Below, piece by piece: positions 19,433-28,617 of a DNA stretch of 64,000 nt. A program made the translations under genes and the position numbers. Source of the DNA: Blastopirellula sp. J2-11 (GTDB taxonomy: Bacteria; Planctomycetota; Planctomycetia; Pirellulales; Pirellulaceae). Position 1 is the first letter of the stretch. The number at the start of each line of letters is the position of its first letter. Under the pieces are notes generated by a model that saw only the letters and a program-made list of their open reading frames with translations, did no database searches and was not told the origin of the DNA. The stretch covers positions 1,488,001-1,552,000 of the forward strand of contig NZ_CP097384.1 of NCBI RefSeq assembly GCF_024584705.1. Direction: 5' to 3'.

Positions 19433-19599
19433 AGGGTGGGTGGAGCAAGCGGTTTCCGGCGCACCAATTTCGAACGACATCACCGCTTGCGCAACCCACC
19501 AATGCGATCCAATTGATCAACAATTTTGGTGGGTTACGCAAACCGATTTTGTTGGTTGGTGATGGTCGAATCAATCGCGGTTTTTGCTTCACCCACCCT
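19433..19599. repeat. MITE-like element, family copy C
   Basis: Outer inverted repeats AGGGTGGGTGGAGCA (19433-19447) and TGCTTCACCCACCCT (19585-19599) match at 14 of 15 positions. Inner arms TTGCGCAACCCACC and GGTGGGTTACGCAA match at 13 of 14. No coding capacity. Related sequences lie at 30529-30634 and 32505-32626. No target-site duplication was evident. Confidence 0.7.
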
Positions 19600-19721
19600 G
19601 CGATTTTGCAGTCGACCCCAGCTTCGTGCGCTTTGTCAACAGACAATTTTTGAGCCGAGGCGCCCGGCGATACTTTTTTCTGCGATGACAGTTGGTGTCA
19701 AAGTCGCGTTGGGGCGCTGCT

Positions 19722-21200
19722 TTACTCGCGCGTGCGGCCGGCTTGGCGAATCACCTTCAAGCGGGCTTTCATTTCTTTCAGCTTCTCGGGCGAAGCGGTC
19801 GCCAGATTCTTCGTTTCGCCGATGTCTTGCGACAGATTGAAGAGTTGGTCCTGGGTGTTGCGGCGCGGTTCGACGTACTTCCAATCGCCTATGCGGAGCG
19901 ACAGTTGGCGGGCATGTTCGACGAGTTCGCTACGACCGATCGTCGATTGTCCTAGCAGCGCCTCCAGGACGTCCAGACTGTCAGGAGCAGCCTCCGCAGG
20001 TAGCGTTTGTTCTGTCAGCTTGGCGAGCGAGGCCAACAGATCAATCTGGCAGACGAGCGCTTTCGACTCACCGGGCTTCACAACGTGGGGCCAACGCACG
20101 ATTGTCGGCACGCGGGTTCCCCCTTCATAGGCGCTATATTTTCCGCCGCGAAACGGGCCGGCCGCTTTGTGGTCGCCGATCAATTCAACCGCTTGATCTT
20201 TGTAGCCGTCATCCAGCACGGGGCCATTGTCGCTCGACAAGATGACGAGCGTGTCATCGGTTAATTGGTGACGATCCAGGGCGTCCAAAATCTGGCCGAC
20301 GCACCAATCAAACTGCAGGATCGCGTCACCACGCGGACCATGGCCGCTGTTGCCGACGAACCGCGGATGCGGAACGCGGGGGACGTGAATGTCGTGCGTC
20401 GAGAAGTAGAGGAAGAACGGTTGGTCAGCGTTGTCATCGATAAACGCAACCGCTTTTTCGGTGATCGTATCGGCCATGTCCTCGTCGACCCAGCGCGCCG
20501 ATTTTCCGCCTGACATGTAACCGATGCGGCTAATGCCGTTGATGATCGTCTTGTCATGGCCGACCGAGAGTCCCATCTTTAGCAGTTCGGGATGTTCTTT
20601 GCCGGTCGGTTCGTCTCCCACCTTTTGGGCGTAGCTGACTTCGATCGGATCGTTGGGATCGAGTCCCACGACATGATGGTTTTCTAGATAAACGCACGGA
20701 ACGCGGTCGCCGGTGGCGGGGATCAAAAACGAATAGTCGAACCCGACTTCCAGCGGTCCCGGAGCTACTTTGCCGTTCCAATTGACGTTGCCTGTTCCAA
20801 TTCCCAGATGCCATTTGCCGACGACGCCGGTCTTGTAGCCGGCATCTCGCAGCATCGAAGGGAGGGTGACTTCATCGGTCGGGATAATCAACGCCGCGTC
20901 ACCTGGCAAAATGCCGGTTCCCTTTTGTCGCCAGGCGTAACGGCCGGTCAGCAACGAATAGCGCGACGGGGTGCAAGTCGCCGACCCGCAATGTCCGTCG
21001 GTAAACTGCAGCCCTTCTTGGGCGATTCGATCGACGTTGGGGGTCGAGAACGATTTGGCGCCATAGCAGCTGAAATCACCGTAGCCGATGTCGTCGGCGT
21101 AGATAAGCACGATGTTTTTGGGCTTTTCTGCAGAAACGCCGCTGACCAAGAGAGATCCGACAAGACAGGCGACGAGCGCAAGATTTCGCAGAGATTGCAT
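19722..21200 (-). CDS. Secreted sulfatase (arylsulfatase family)
   Basis: 492 residues with an N-terminal signal peptide (LALVACLVGSLLVSGVSA). It is a type I sulfatase that hydrolyses sulfate esters, probably on algal polysaccharides. Visible motifs: metal-binding NIVLIYADDIGYGD, the formylglycine motif CTPSRYSLLTGR with C76 as the residue to be modified, GKWHLG, HDIHVPR and SSDNGP with the second metal ligands. It needs a formylglycine-generating enzyme or anaerobic maturase, not seen in this window. It is monocistronic, facing the nqr operon across a repeat-rich gap. Substrate cannot be deduced. Confidence 0.93.
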   Translation of the reverse strand: MQSLRNLALVACLVGSLLVSGVSAEKPKNIVLIYADDIGYGDFSCYGAKSFSTPNVDRIAQEGLQFTDGHCGSATCTPSRYSLLTGRYAWRQKGTGILPGDAALIIPTDEVTLPSMLRDAGYKTGVVGKWHLGIGTGNVNWNGKVAPGPLEVGFDYSFLIPATGDRVPCVYLENHHVVGLDPNDPIEVSYAQKVGDEPTGKEHPELLKMGLSVGHDKTIINGISRIGYMSGGKSARWVDEDMADTITEKAVAFIDDNADQPFFLYFSTHDIHVPRVPHPRFVGNSGHGPRGDAILQFDWCVGQILDALDRHQLTDDTLVILSSDNGPVLDDGYKDQAVELIGDHKAAGPFRGGKYSAYEGGTRVPTIVRWPHVVKPGESKALVCQIDLLASLAKLTEQTLPAEAAPDSLDVLEALLGQSTIGRSELVEHARQLSLRIGDWKYVEPRRNTQDQLFNLSQDIGETKNLATASPEKLKEMKARLKVIRQAGRTRE

Positions 21201-21326
21201 AGAGATCCAAACTAGCGTCGAGTGGCGAAAGCAGCGGGAATGTTCCTATCGCCTGAGTGGGGCGACTTCACTATTGTAAACAAGATGCTTCGCTCACTTC
21301 TCCCGATTTTATTACGAAAACCGCCC

Positions 21327-21800
21327 ATGATTTCGCCTGCTGAACTGATGCAACTGGCCATTGAGAAGGCCAAACAGGGGATCGCCGCCGGTCAATCGCC
21401 GTTTGGCTGTGCGATCGCCGTGGATGGAGAAGTGGTCGCCGTGTCTCACAATCTTGTGCTGCAAACGGTTGATGCGACGGCTCATGCCGAGGTGACGGCG
21501 CTGCGCGTCGCTTGCCAAGAAGTGGGCGAAATCTTGCTTCCGACGGCTCAGGTCGCGACTACCTGCGAGCCTTGCCCGATGTGCGCAGCGGCGCTGCATT
21601 GGGCGCGGGTCGCCGAGATCTACTATGGGGCTACCATCGATGACGCCGCCGCGGCCGGTTTTAACGAACTGCGGGTCTCCGCACGCTCGCTCTATGAACA
21701 AGGGGGAAGCTCGACGCGTCTGATCAGCGATATCGAGCGAGCGGCTTGCCGCGAATTGTTCGACCTCTGGAAGGGGGGCGAATCGGCGATCGCTTATTAG
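21327..21800 (+). CDS. Nucleoside deaminase (cytidine/guanine deaminase family)
   Basis: 157 residues of the zinc-dependent CDA fold. Motif HAEVTALRVA carries the zinc His and catalytic Glu, and CEPCPMCAAALHWARV carries the two Cys ligands. The pattern GQSPFGCAIAVDGEVVA and a C-terminal acidic/hydrophobic tail are closest to guanine deaminases of the GuaD type, though tRNA adenosine deaminases share these motifs. I placed the start at ATG 21327 (MISPAEL), as the 35 codons upstream in the open frame do not look coding. It runs convergently with queF, seven bases apart. Confidence 0.8.
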   Translation: MISPAELMQLAIEKAKQGIAAGQSPFGCAIAVDGEVVAVSHNLVLQTVDATAHAEVTALRVACQEVGEILLPTAQVATTCEPCPMCAAALHWARVAEIYYGATIDDAAAAGFNELRVSARSLYEQGGSSTRLISDIERAACRELFDLWKGGESAIAY

Positions 21801-21807
21801 TCGGCGA

Positions 21808-22194
21808 TTAGGCTTCTGCTTCCTCGTCCTCTTCCGGCGTTTCGGCGTAGTGCTCGACCGAGACGTTGGTGCTGATTCCGCCGCGCGGCGTGAACTTCGC
21901 TTCCAGGTGCATCCAGCGGGGCTCGAGCACGGCGACCAGGTCGTCCAGAATGCGATTGGTGACGTTTTCGTAGAAGATTCCCTCGTTGCGAAAGGCCTGA
22001 AGATACATCTTCAAGCTTTTCAGCTCGACGCACTTCGCTGCGGGAATATAGTTGAAAACCAGCATCCCAAAGTCAGGCTGGCCCGTTTTCGGGCAAACCG
22101 ACGTAAATTCTGGGCAGATGATCTCGATGTTGTAATCGCGACCGGGATTCTGATTTTCGAAAGTTTCTAGAATATCGCGAAACTGTGTCGCCAT
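21808..22194 (-). CDS. queF: NADPH-dependent 7-cyano-7-deazaguanine reductase
   Basis: QueF reduces preQ0 to preQ1 in the queuosine pathway. The 128-residue product has the catalytic Cys in [13 protein letters not shown] (C34), the substrate block [19 protein letters not shown], and a later H-E pair region with GGISTNV, as in the short (unimodular) QueF type. Start chosen at ATG 22194 (MATQFRDIL); the longer open frame overlaps queE on the other strand. It diverges from queE with 91 bases between the starts, so both may share regulation. The acidic tail is unremarkable. Confidence 0.95.
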   Translation of the reverse strand: MATQFRDILETFENQNPGRDYNIEIICPEFTSVCPKTGQPDFGMLVFNYIPAAKCVELKSLKMYLQAFRNEGIFYENVTNRILDDLVAVLEPRWMHLEAKFTPRGGISTNVSVEHYAETPEEDEEAEA

Positions 22195-22285
22195 TTGCGC
22201 GTCACTCCTACACGGTAAACTGGTATTTTGGCTTAACCGGCCCGCGACGAAAAGCGGGCTCACACCTAAACCGCAGTCCAAACGC

Positions 22286-22972
22286 GTGCGCATCGCCGAA
22301 ATTTATCGATCGATTCAGGGAGAAGGGGCTCTTACCGGCGTCACGAGCACGTTTGTGCGCGCCTCTGGTTGCAATCTCCGCTGTTGGTTTTGCGATACGC
22401 CGCATGCCTCTTGGCGGCCCGAAGGAGAAGATCTGTCGGTCGCCGAGATCCTGGGACGCATCGCCCTGTTGGACTGCGATCATGTGGTTTTGACCGGGGG
22501 CGAACCGATGTTGTTCGCCGAGATGATCCCGCTGTGCGAAGGGATCCGAACCGCCGGACGTCATATCACCATCGAAACGGCCGGCACTCTCTATTTGCCG
22601 TTGGCCTGCGATGTGATGTCGATCAGCCCGAAAATGTCAAACTCGGCGCCCCCGTTGGACGATCATCCCCGCTGGCATCGCCGGCACGAGCAAACGCGGA
22701 AAGCGCCTGAGGTGATACGTCAGTTGATCGAAGAGCACGCCTATCAGTTCAAGTTTGTGATCGATCGCGCGGCCGACGCCGAAGAAGTGCTCCGCTATCT
22801 CGACCGGTATCCGCAGATCGATCGCGCAACCGTCTTTATGATGCCGCAAGGAACCGAGGCCAGCGCGTTGGAAGCGATTCGAACCTGGCTCGAGCCTTGG
22901 TGCGATCAGCATCAATTGCAATTTGGACCGCGGCGGCAGATCGAATGGTTTGGGGCGCTGCGGGGGACATGA
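22286..22972 (+). CDS. queE: 7-carboxy-7-deazaguanine synthase (radical SAM)
   Basis: QueE turns 6-carboxy-tetrahydropterin into 7-carboxy-7-deazaguanine. The 228-residue product starts at a GTG with [16 protein letters not shown], the family N-terminus, and holds the 4Fe-4S/SAM motif CNLRCWFC preceded by [16 protein letters not shown] is the SAM-binding GGEP. The sequence ends with GAL as expected. QueC and QueD are not in this window. Read together with queF, this is half of the preQ1 route. Confidence 0.95.
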   Translation: MRIAEIYRSIQGEGALTGVTSTFVRASGCNLRCWFCDTPHASWRPEGEDLSVAEILGRIALLDCDHVVLTGGEPMLFAEMIPLCEGIRTAGRHITIETAGTLYLPLACDVMSISPKMSNSAPPLDDHPRWHRRHEQTRKAPEVIRQLIEEHAYQFKFVIDRAADAEEVLRYLDRYPQIDRATVFMMPQGTEASALEAIRTWLEPWCDQHQLQFGPRRQIEWFGALRGT

Positions 22973-22981
22973 TGTTCCCGT

Positions 22982-23007
22982 GTAGGTCAGGCCAAGGTCT
23001 GACCTAC
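22982..23007. repeat. 26-base palindrome between convergent genes
   Basis: GTAGGTCAGGCC-AA-GGTCTGACCTAC, arms of 12 with one G-T mismatch. It sits just after queE and covers the stop codon of the minus-strand gene at 23004. Either a bidirectional hairpin or a REP-like sequence. Confidence 0.6.
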
Positions 23008-23354
23008 GCGAGCAGTCGTTCTAACTCAGCGATTACGGTGCGGCAGCTGGCGGCCGCCATGCGAAAGTTGGTGTGGTCAGAGATCTCGGGCTGAATCTCT
23101 AAGAACAGCTCTCCGGCGCGGCGCAATTTCGAGAGTTTCTTCTTCGCCTGTTTCAGATAGGCGGCCGCATCGCCGCTTTCGAGCGGCGCTCCGAGCGCGA
23201 GCATGTAGTCGTACAATGCTCGCGCGACTTCCTGCAGTTCGTCGTCTTCTTCCGTCTCTTCGGCATGCTTGAGAAACGTGCGAACCATCCAGAGATGCGC
23301 GAGTTGGGCGTCGATCGCCTGCATCAGGCGTTGATCGTTGCTGGAGTCGTTCAT
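23004..23354 (-). CDS. Conserved-looking helical protein of unknown function
   Basis: 116 residues, predicted mostly alpha-helical and cytoplasmic, with no signal peptide. Acidic stretch EETEEDDELQ near 34 and a Lys-rich stretch KQAKKKLSKLRRAG near 70. I recognise no domain. It lies 11 bases after the membrane-protein gene at 23366 on the same strand, so the two likely form one unit. Codon use looks normal for the region. Confidence 0.6.
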   Translation of the reverse strand: MNDSSNDQRLMQAIDAQLAHLWMVRTFLKHAEETEEDDELQEVARALYDYMLALGAPLESGDAAAYLKQAKKKLSKLRRAGELFLEIQPEISDHTNFRMAAASCRTVIAELERLLA

Positions 23355-23365
23355 CGTCGGTTCCG

Positions 23366-23935
23366 CTAATCGGCGGTAGGTTTGGCTTCAGAAGAATCGG
23401 CTGGTTTCTCCACTGCAGACGCTGTCTTGCCGTGATCGGCTGCTGCGTGCGGTTTGGCGCGAGGAGCGAAAAAGAGAACCGTCACGGCGCCGGCGACAAT
23501 CAAAATTAGTCCGGCGAAGTAAAGCGGGTTGGCTTGTCCCCACAGCCCCTTGGTCGTCATCGAGATAACCGTGATGATGATCGGCGCCGTACCAAAAACG
23601 AGCGGCATGACGATCCATGGTTTCGAGGCGCTGCTGCCGGCGCTAAACGCCAGTACGATCCCCAACGCGCCCAACGTACCAAAAACGCCGGCGGCGCCGC
23701 TCCAACCGATGCCGCTAAAGTTCCAACCTTCCCACAGCTTGCCTTGCGAAGCGAGAATCGCTCCTGGGATCAGAATGGCGACGACAAAGTAGGCGAAGCC
23801 GACGCAGATCAGCGGCTTGAAAGAACCCCCTAGTCTTGCTTGCCCTTCATGCAGCACCGCGCCGTACGATCCCCAGCAAACTGCTGTTAACGCAACGCCG
23901 CACAACATGAAGATTAGCTTTTCGAGACTTTCCAT
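23366..23935 (-). CDS. Small multi-pass membrane protein (DMT-like half transporter)
   Basis: 189 residues with five or so hydrophobic helices, then a hydrophilic Ala/Lys-rich tail. The repeated small-residue helices (GAAGVFGTLGALGIVLAFSAG, LYFAGLILIVAGAVTVLFF) resemble half an EamA/DMT transporter, but length is below the ten-helix form. I chose ATG 23935 because GGGGAG stands six bases before it. Substrate unknown. Followed by the small helical protein in the same direction. Confidence 0.6.
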   Translation of the reverse strand: MESLEKLIFMLCGVALTAVCWGSYGAVLHEGQARLGGSFKPLICVGFAYFVVAILIPGAILASQGKLWEGWNFSGIGWSGAAGVFGTLGALGIVLAFSAGSSASKPWIVMPLVFGTAPIIITVISMTTKGLWGQANPLYFAGLILIVAGAVTVLFFAPRAKPHAAADHGKTASAVEKPADSSEAKPTAD

Positions 23936-24027
23936 CACCGGCTCCCCGATCCCATTTAATTGTTAGAACGACTATTCTCGTCATTGTAACAGCCGCGCCA
24001 AGGGAAGGGCAGGGCGAGCCAAACGGG

Positions 24028-24804
24028 TTAGTACGCTGGATTACGAACCACGCGCGACGCCAACGCGTCGGCCAAGGGATCATCGTCGGGGTCGCAAAAT
24101 CCAGCGTGCAGATGCCGTCGCCAGCCTTCGGCAAATGAGAACTTTGCGGAAAGATGCCCCACTTGGCGATCCAAATCACGGAGCGCTTCCAGATACGAGC
24201 CCATCCCCTGGCTTTGGTCGAGCCACTCTTTCTGGCTTTTATGGCAGGCCAGCATATCGACTTTCCGCTCGACTAGATCCGCCGTTTCGACAAACAGTTC
24301 CGGCATGACCAGTTGGCCGAGCGGGTCCCGATTTTGGTACGGCTGGGCGTGATAGACCGTCACCTTTTGCTGGGTGATCGCGCGCGGCGGATTGACCGAA
24401 AAGTTGGGCATGCCGCGGCAAAACGCGCCGGTCACCGCTAGTCGGGCGACTTGCATGTGATCTTCCATATAGTCGCTCGGCGCGTGCGTCAGCACGATCT
24501 CCGGCTCAATGGCCCGCATGACCGAAGTCACTTTCGCCAACAATTCAAGCGAATAGATCACTTCTAGATCAGCGCACAGCGGCGCGTGAAAGTGCGCGCC
24601 AATCGACGCGGCCGCCGCCTGGGCTTCAGCCAGGCGAATGCGGGCGGTCGTCTCGCGATCGGTCGTCATGCTGCCGCAGCAGCCGTCGGCGACGTTCCAA
24701 TAATGGATCTCGTAGCCGGCGTCGGCGAGCGCCATCAGGGAGCCCGCCATCAGGAACTCGATATCGTCAGGATGGGCCGCGATGGCCAAAGCGGAACGCT
24801 TCAT
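24028..24804 (-). CDS. LmbE/PIG-L family deacetylase
   Basis: 258 residues of the zinc-dependent N-acetylglucosaminyl deacetylase fold. Motif AIAAHPDDIEFLMAG carries the HPDD metal and catalytic residues; the later HAPSDYMEDHMQVAR has the third ligand His. It resembles the bacillithiol-type BshB subgroup. The start ATG 24804 overlaps the stop of the upstream NagB-like gene by one base (TAATG), so the two are translationally coupled. Together they could release and deaminate an acetylated amino sugar; this is inference. No signal peptide, so cytoplasmic. Confidence 0.85.
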   Translation of the reverse strand: MKRSALAIAAHPDDIEFLMAGSLMALADAGYEIHYWNVADGCCGSMTTDRETTARIRLAEAQAAAASIGAHFHAPLCADLEVIYSLELLAKVTSVMRAIEPEIVLTHAPSDYMEDHMQVARLAVTGAFCRGMPNFSVNPPRAITQQKVTVYHAQPYQNRDPLGQLVMPELFVETADLVERKVDMLACHKSQKEWLDQSQGMGSYLEALRDLDRQVGHLSAKFSFAEGWRRHLHAGFCDPDDDPLADALASRVVRNPAY

Positions 24805-25730
24805 TAGTGCATTTGAACCGTGCAAGTTCCCAAACCGCCGCGGAAGTAGTTGAAGCGAACATTCGGGTGATCCGCCAACAACGACATCGGCACCGCCGAA
24901 TCAGGAATCTTCTTGGCGATCATCAGCGCCGTCAAGCGTTGCCCGAACGGATTGTCGTGCGCGCCGGCTTGCCAGATCGAAACGCATTCCGACTTCCAAG
25001 TCTCTTTCGGTCCGACGGTCACCGCCGAAAGGGGAACTTCGGTCACGACGCCGCCGCCAGAGGTGCGTGCGTTTTGCATCACCGTCACCGGGTGAAGATC
25101 AACGACGCGGGTGCCTAGCTGACGATATTCTTCTGGAGTGGGCGGCGCGTCGACATAGTCGCCGGTCCGCGGGAAGGGATCGTTGAACGCCCAGTGCTTT
25201 GCGTCTCCCTGACCCCCTTGCATAACCAGGCAGCGCGCCTGATCCCACGACGCGATATATTCGGCCGCGTCCACCTTGGGGAAGTGAATGTTCTCGGTCG
25301 GCATCCGCAGTTCGGGTTTGATCCGATCAAACAGCAGGTCGTGATCGGCTTTGGCGAACCCGAGCGGAAATTCAAACGGCACTTCTTTGCCGTCGACCAC
25401 CCATTCATCCATGCCCCAAAAGTGGGCGTGCTTCAGATCGATCTCTAGCTCGTTGACCAGTCGCGCGACCAGCGGCAGTTGTTCGGTCGGGCCGATGGGT
25501 CCGCAGATGCCGCACGGATTGTCGGCGGTCGCTTGTTTCCAGGCGGTGATGTATTCGAGCGCTTCGGCCAGATAGAAATCTTCGAGCGTGTCATACATCC
25601 GCACTTCAAAGCCTTCGCGGGAAAAGCCAAGCAGGTCTTCCGGCGTGACGCGGGCCGCATCGTCCAGTAGCTCACGATCGAGCGTTGTGAAGTCCCACCA
25701 CTGTGGTGCAAGGATGCTGCGAGATCGCAT
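24804..25730 (-). CDS. Glucosamine-6-phosphate deaminase-like protein (NagB family)
   Basis: 308 residues of the NagB/6-phosphogluconolactonase fold. [22 protein letters not shown] fits the phosphate-binding start; [15 protein letters not shown] has the Asp-Glu pair of the NagB active site, while other NagB signature blocks are changed. Longer than classic NagB (about 265), with extended ends. It probably isomerises and deaminates a sugar phosphate. Start taken at ATG 25730. First gene of a two-gene unit with the deacetylase. The divergence means substrate is uncertain. Confidence 0.75.
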   Translation of the reverse strand: MRSRSILAPQWWDFTTLDRELLDDAARVTPEDLLGFSREGFEVRMYDTLEDFYLAEALEYITAWKQATADNPCGICGPIGPTEQLPLVARLVNELEIDLKHAHFWGMDEWVVDGKEVPFEFPLGFAKADHDLLFDRIKPELRMPTENIHFPKVDAAEYIASWDQARCLVMQGGQGDAKHWAFNDPFPRTGDYVDAPPTPEEYRQLGTRVVDLHPVTVMQNARTSGGGVVTEVPLSAVTVGPKETWKSECVSIWQAGAHDNPFGQRLTALMIAKKIPDSAVPMSLLADHPNVRFNYFRGGLGTCTVQMH

Positions 25731-25805
25731 ATCGAATTCTCTTTGGCGAAGTCAAGGAAGGTAGTGAGGCAAGTCGCCCGATTTTGCCTTCGCACCGGCG
25801 CTGTG

Positions 25806-26513
25806 TCAATCTTCGGAATGCGAAGTTTCAGGCGATTGTATAAAACCTGTCAGGTGTGTGCGCAAGATTGCTTCGACTTGCTCGCGCTGCTCGGGAGCAA
25901 CTTGAATCGGGAGGCTTCCTGGGCTAACGCCGATTAGTTGCAGTTGGTTGGGCTGATAAGCGCCCCAGCGATAAGTTTTGAAGTTTTTCCAGTTGAGCAG
26001 CATCCCGCCCATCAGCAACCCGTTTTCGCGGAACTGAGTCGCGGTCGAAGACCTCAGAATGTAAATGAACTGAAAGGTCATCACCAACGGGGCGATCCTA
26101 TTCATCACTTCGAGCATCCACGATGTCGGCGGATTTGACTTACCCAACAAATGGACCTGAACCAGTATCAGGAAAATTGGAGCAACGCAAAGGATAACCA
26201 ATCCAACGCTTCTCCAAATCTTCGAGCGAATCGACCTTTTATCGTCCATGACGAGCAAAAGTCCTCCGGCGCGAAGCATCGCGTTGCGGCGGATCTGGTC
26301 AAGTATCGTCCAGAAGACAATCGCGCCGACAAAGATGCAAATCGCGCTACGCAAGATCTCCATCCATTGCGACTGGTTAAAAGCACGCATCCACGGCGCC
26401 GAAAACATCAACAGAATCGCAATCGCGGTGATGATCACGGTCGCTTGAGCAAGTTGAAACTGCGGCGGGCGAAATCGGCTTGGCGTTGACTCGGAGGCGA
26501 TGTTTTCTTCCAT
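25806..26513 (-). CDS. Membrane protein, DUF5673-like C-terminus
   Basis: 235 residues with four hydrophobic helices in two pairs (residues about 22-70 and 105-160). The cytoplasmic tail has FRENGLLMGGMLLNWKNFKTYRWG, the turn-rich pattern of the DUF5673 / YcxB-like PH-type domain often found after such helices. Function unknown. It diverges from the gene at 26584, with 70 bases between starts. No operon partner. Confidence 0.6.
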   Translation of the reverse strand: MEENIASESTPSRFRPPQFQLAQATVIITAIAILLMFSAPWMRAFNQSQWMEILRSAICIFVGAIVFWTILDQIRRNAMLRAGGLLLVMDDKRSIRSKIWRSVGLVILCVAPIFLILVQVHLLGKSNPPTSWMLEVMNRIAPLVMTFQFIYILRSSTATQFRENGLLMGGMLLNWKNFKTYRWGAYQPNQLQLIGVSPGSLPIQVAPEQREQVEAILRTHLTGFIQSPETSHSED

Positions 26514-26583
26514 GCGATCACTTCACGCCTGTGATACAATTGGGGGAACTTCAGATCGTTAGATTAGGCGGAGCTGCGGCGAC

Positions 26584-27510
26584 ATGCAAGAATCAGGGGA
26601 GCAGCGGCGGCCAATCTCGCGCGGATGGCGCATCGCGCCGCTCCTGTTGTTGGGGATCGGCTTCCTGGTCTTTGACTTTTTCGTGACGCGAGGGTTTGGA
26701 GCGGGGTACGGCTATTCCACCGAGTTTATCCAGGCGTTATGCATGGGAACGTATGTCGTCCAGATCGACCTGATCGCCATCTGGAGCGCGATGGGACCGG
26801 GGCGAATGGTCGTACGGATTCCTTGGGCGCTGTTGGCGATTACCTTGGTGTTTGTCGTTCACCAACAAGGCGCGACGGCCTTGTCACGGTATCTATTTTC
26901 GGACGAAGACCGGTCGATGTTAGCGGCGGTTTTGATATGGGGACTGATCGCCGCAACAGGGAGTTTCTTGGTTTACCGAGTGGCGACCCGTCGACGCTTG
27001 CTCCACCGCGACGCTTCTTTGGAACGATCGCAACGTTTTCATTTGCAGCATCTGATCGGCGGCGTCTTCTTGCTAAGCGTCACAATGGGAATGCTCAAAG
27101 CGTTTGAGTTCCCCATTGTGTTTCCCGCGTTCGACATCAGGCCGTTAATTAGCGTCGGGATTTTCACGGTCGTGAATCTCGCAATCACCTTGCCGACGCT
27201 TGTCTTGTCGTACCGAATGACTTTCGCATTTCGCTACTTGGTGCTGGCCGGGATTTGTGCGGTGGTGACGCTCAGCGAAGTCGCTTTGCTTTTCATGATC
27301 TCCGGGGCAGGGGCGCCGCCGGATCTAGGCAAGATTGTCTTGATGTTCTTGCTGATGAATCTCGCACAAGGTTTCTTGCTATCGCTGATCTTATCGATGG
27401 TTTGTTGGAGCGGATACGAATTGCGATTGGTGACCAGCGCCGCCGCGGTTCCGCCCAAGATGAAACACGAATCGTTGACCCTCGCCGAGGCCGATCCCTG
27501 GTCGGAATGA
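26584..27510 (+). CDS. Multi-pass membrane protein of unknown function
   Basis: 308 residues, about eight predicted hydrophobic helices spread over residues 15-285, short hydrophilic ends. A His/Arg-rich loop (YRVATRRRLLHRDASLERSQRFHLQHL) sits in the middle. No family motif recognised; not a transporter type I know. GGAG precedes the ATG by 11 bases. It stands alone, divergent from the DUF5673-like gene. Confidence 0.6.
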   Translation: MQESGEQRRPISRGWRIAPLLLLGIGFLVFDFFVTRGFGAGYGYSTEFIQALCMGTYVVQIDLIAIWSAMGPGRMVVRIPWALLAITLVFVVHQQGATALSRYLFSDEDRSMLAAVLIWGLIAATGSFLVYRVATRRRLLHRDASLERSQRFHLQHLIGGVFLLSVTMGMLKAFEFPIVFPAFDIRPLISVGIFTVVNLAITLPTLVLSYRMTFAFRYLVLAGICAVVTLSEVALLFMISGAGAPPDLGKIVLMFLLMNLAQGFLLSLILSMVCWSGYELRLVTSAAAVPPKMKHESLTLAEADPWSE

Positions 27511-27717
27511 TGAAATCGAGGAGAGCCAGCAACGCTAGCGCCGGCAGCCGAATAACAACCAATTCACGCGGGATTTCAGACGCTGTAAGCAAACCTTCGC
27601 CAAGCGGCGCAGCTTTCCTCAAGCCGATCAACGACACTAGTCGAAGTTAATGAGGATCCCCCGAGCTGCGCGCGCATCTCGAGAGTAGCTAGCACGCATC
27701 GTCAACGACCGAAAACG

Positions 27718-28614
27718 ATGGCGACCGGAACCTCCCCGATAAACCCGACTCCCCCCCCGCGACCACGTCAATTGACTTGGATCGAAGAGGCGTTTTTCAA
27801 TTGGATCGCCGATTGGGGAACGCTGGGGATCGAATTTACGATCGCCGTCGGCGATATGTCGCTGTTCGCGCTGCGGACCATGCAATGGCTCTTTAATCGC
27901 CTGCCAAAGCGGGAAACGCTGGTGCCCAACTTCTACCAGGTCGGCGTGATGAGCCTGCCGGTGGTGGCGCTGACCGGAACCTTTATCGGCATGGTGTTGG
28001 CCGTACAAAGCTATTTTCAATTCCGGCAACTGGGGCTCGAGACGCGACTGGGCGCCGTAATTAACATGACGCTGGTCCGCGAACTGGGACCAGTGCTCGC
28101 CGCCACCATGTTGGCCGGCCGCGTCGGCAGCGCCATGGCGGCCGAACTGGGAACGATGCGCGTGACCGAGCAGATCGACGCGCTCGATAGCATGGGGACC
28201 AATCCGATCCATTATCTCGTGGTGCCGCGATTCTTGGCCTGCGTGATTCTTATCCCGGCGTTGACCGTGATGGCCGACTTCATGGGGTTTGTCGGCGGCT
28301 ACTTTTACTCGGTCAATATCTTGGGGATCGATCAGCACTACTACATGTACAACTCCGAGCAGTTTGTGCAGTCGTGGGATATTTTCTATGGTCTTATTAA
28401 GAGCGTCTTCTTTGGCGGGACGATCGCGATCGTCAGTTGTCATCGCGGGTTCCATTGCGAAGCTGGCGCCGAAGGGGTCGGCCGAGCTGCGACTGCGGCG
28501 TTCGTCTATTCGTTCGTCTTTATTTTGGCGATCGACTTGGCGCTCGGGATTGGGCTCGATTCGATCTATAACTATATGTGGCCCGATCATGTCGTCTCCA
28601 TTAGCGGAGGTTAA
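27718..28614 (+). CDS. mlaE: MlaE-type ABC transporter permease
   Basis: 298 residues of the MlaE/YrbE permease family that moves phospholipids between inner and outer membrane. Family blocks: ALTGTFIGMVLAVQSYFQFRQLG, LVRELGPVLAATMLAGRVGSAMAAELGTMRVTEQIDALDSMG and VPRFLACVILIPALTV. The N-terminal 25 residues are Pro-rich and vary. Three bases separate its stop from mlaF. It forms the membrane part of a complex with the ATPase (28618) and the MCE protein (29452). Confidence 0.92.
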   Translation: MATGTSPINPTPPPRPRQLTWIEEAFFNWIADWGTLGIEFTIAVGDMSLFALRTMQWLFNRLPKRETLVPNFYQVGVMSLPVVALTGTFIGMVLAVQSYFQFRQLGLETRLGAVINMTLVRELGPVLAATMLAGRVGSAMAAELGTMRVTEQIDALDSMGTNPIHYLVVPRFLACVILIPALTVMADFMGFVGGYFYSVNILGIDQHYYMYNSEQFVQSWDIFYGLIKSVFFGGTIAIVSCHRGFHCEAGAEGVGRAATAAFVYSFVFILAIDLALGIGLDSIYNYMWPDHVVSISGG

Positions 28615-28617
28615 ACG

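Larger units (their letters stand above)
19015..19721. other. Repeat-rich intergenic region
   Basis: About 700 bases with no supported gene between the nqr operon and the sulfatase, whose 3' ends face each other. It holds an 18-base tandem repeat (19178-19249) and a MITE-like element (19433-19599). Frames on the minus strand across the tandem repeat would encode an Asp-Pro-Val-Arg-Ser-rich peptide but show no start site or family. Confidence 0.6.
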
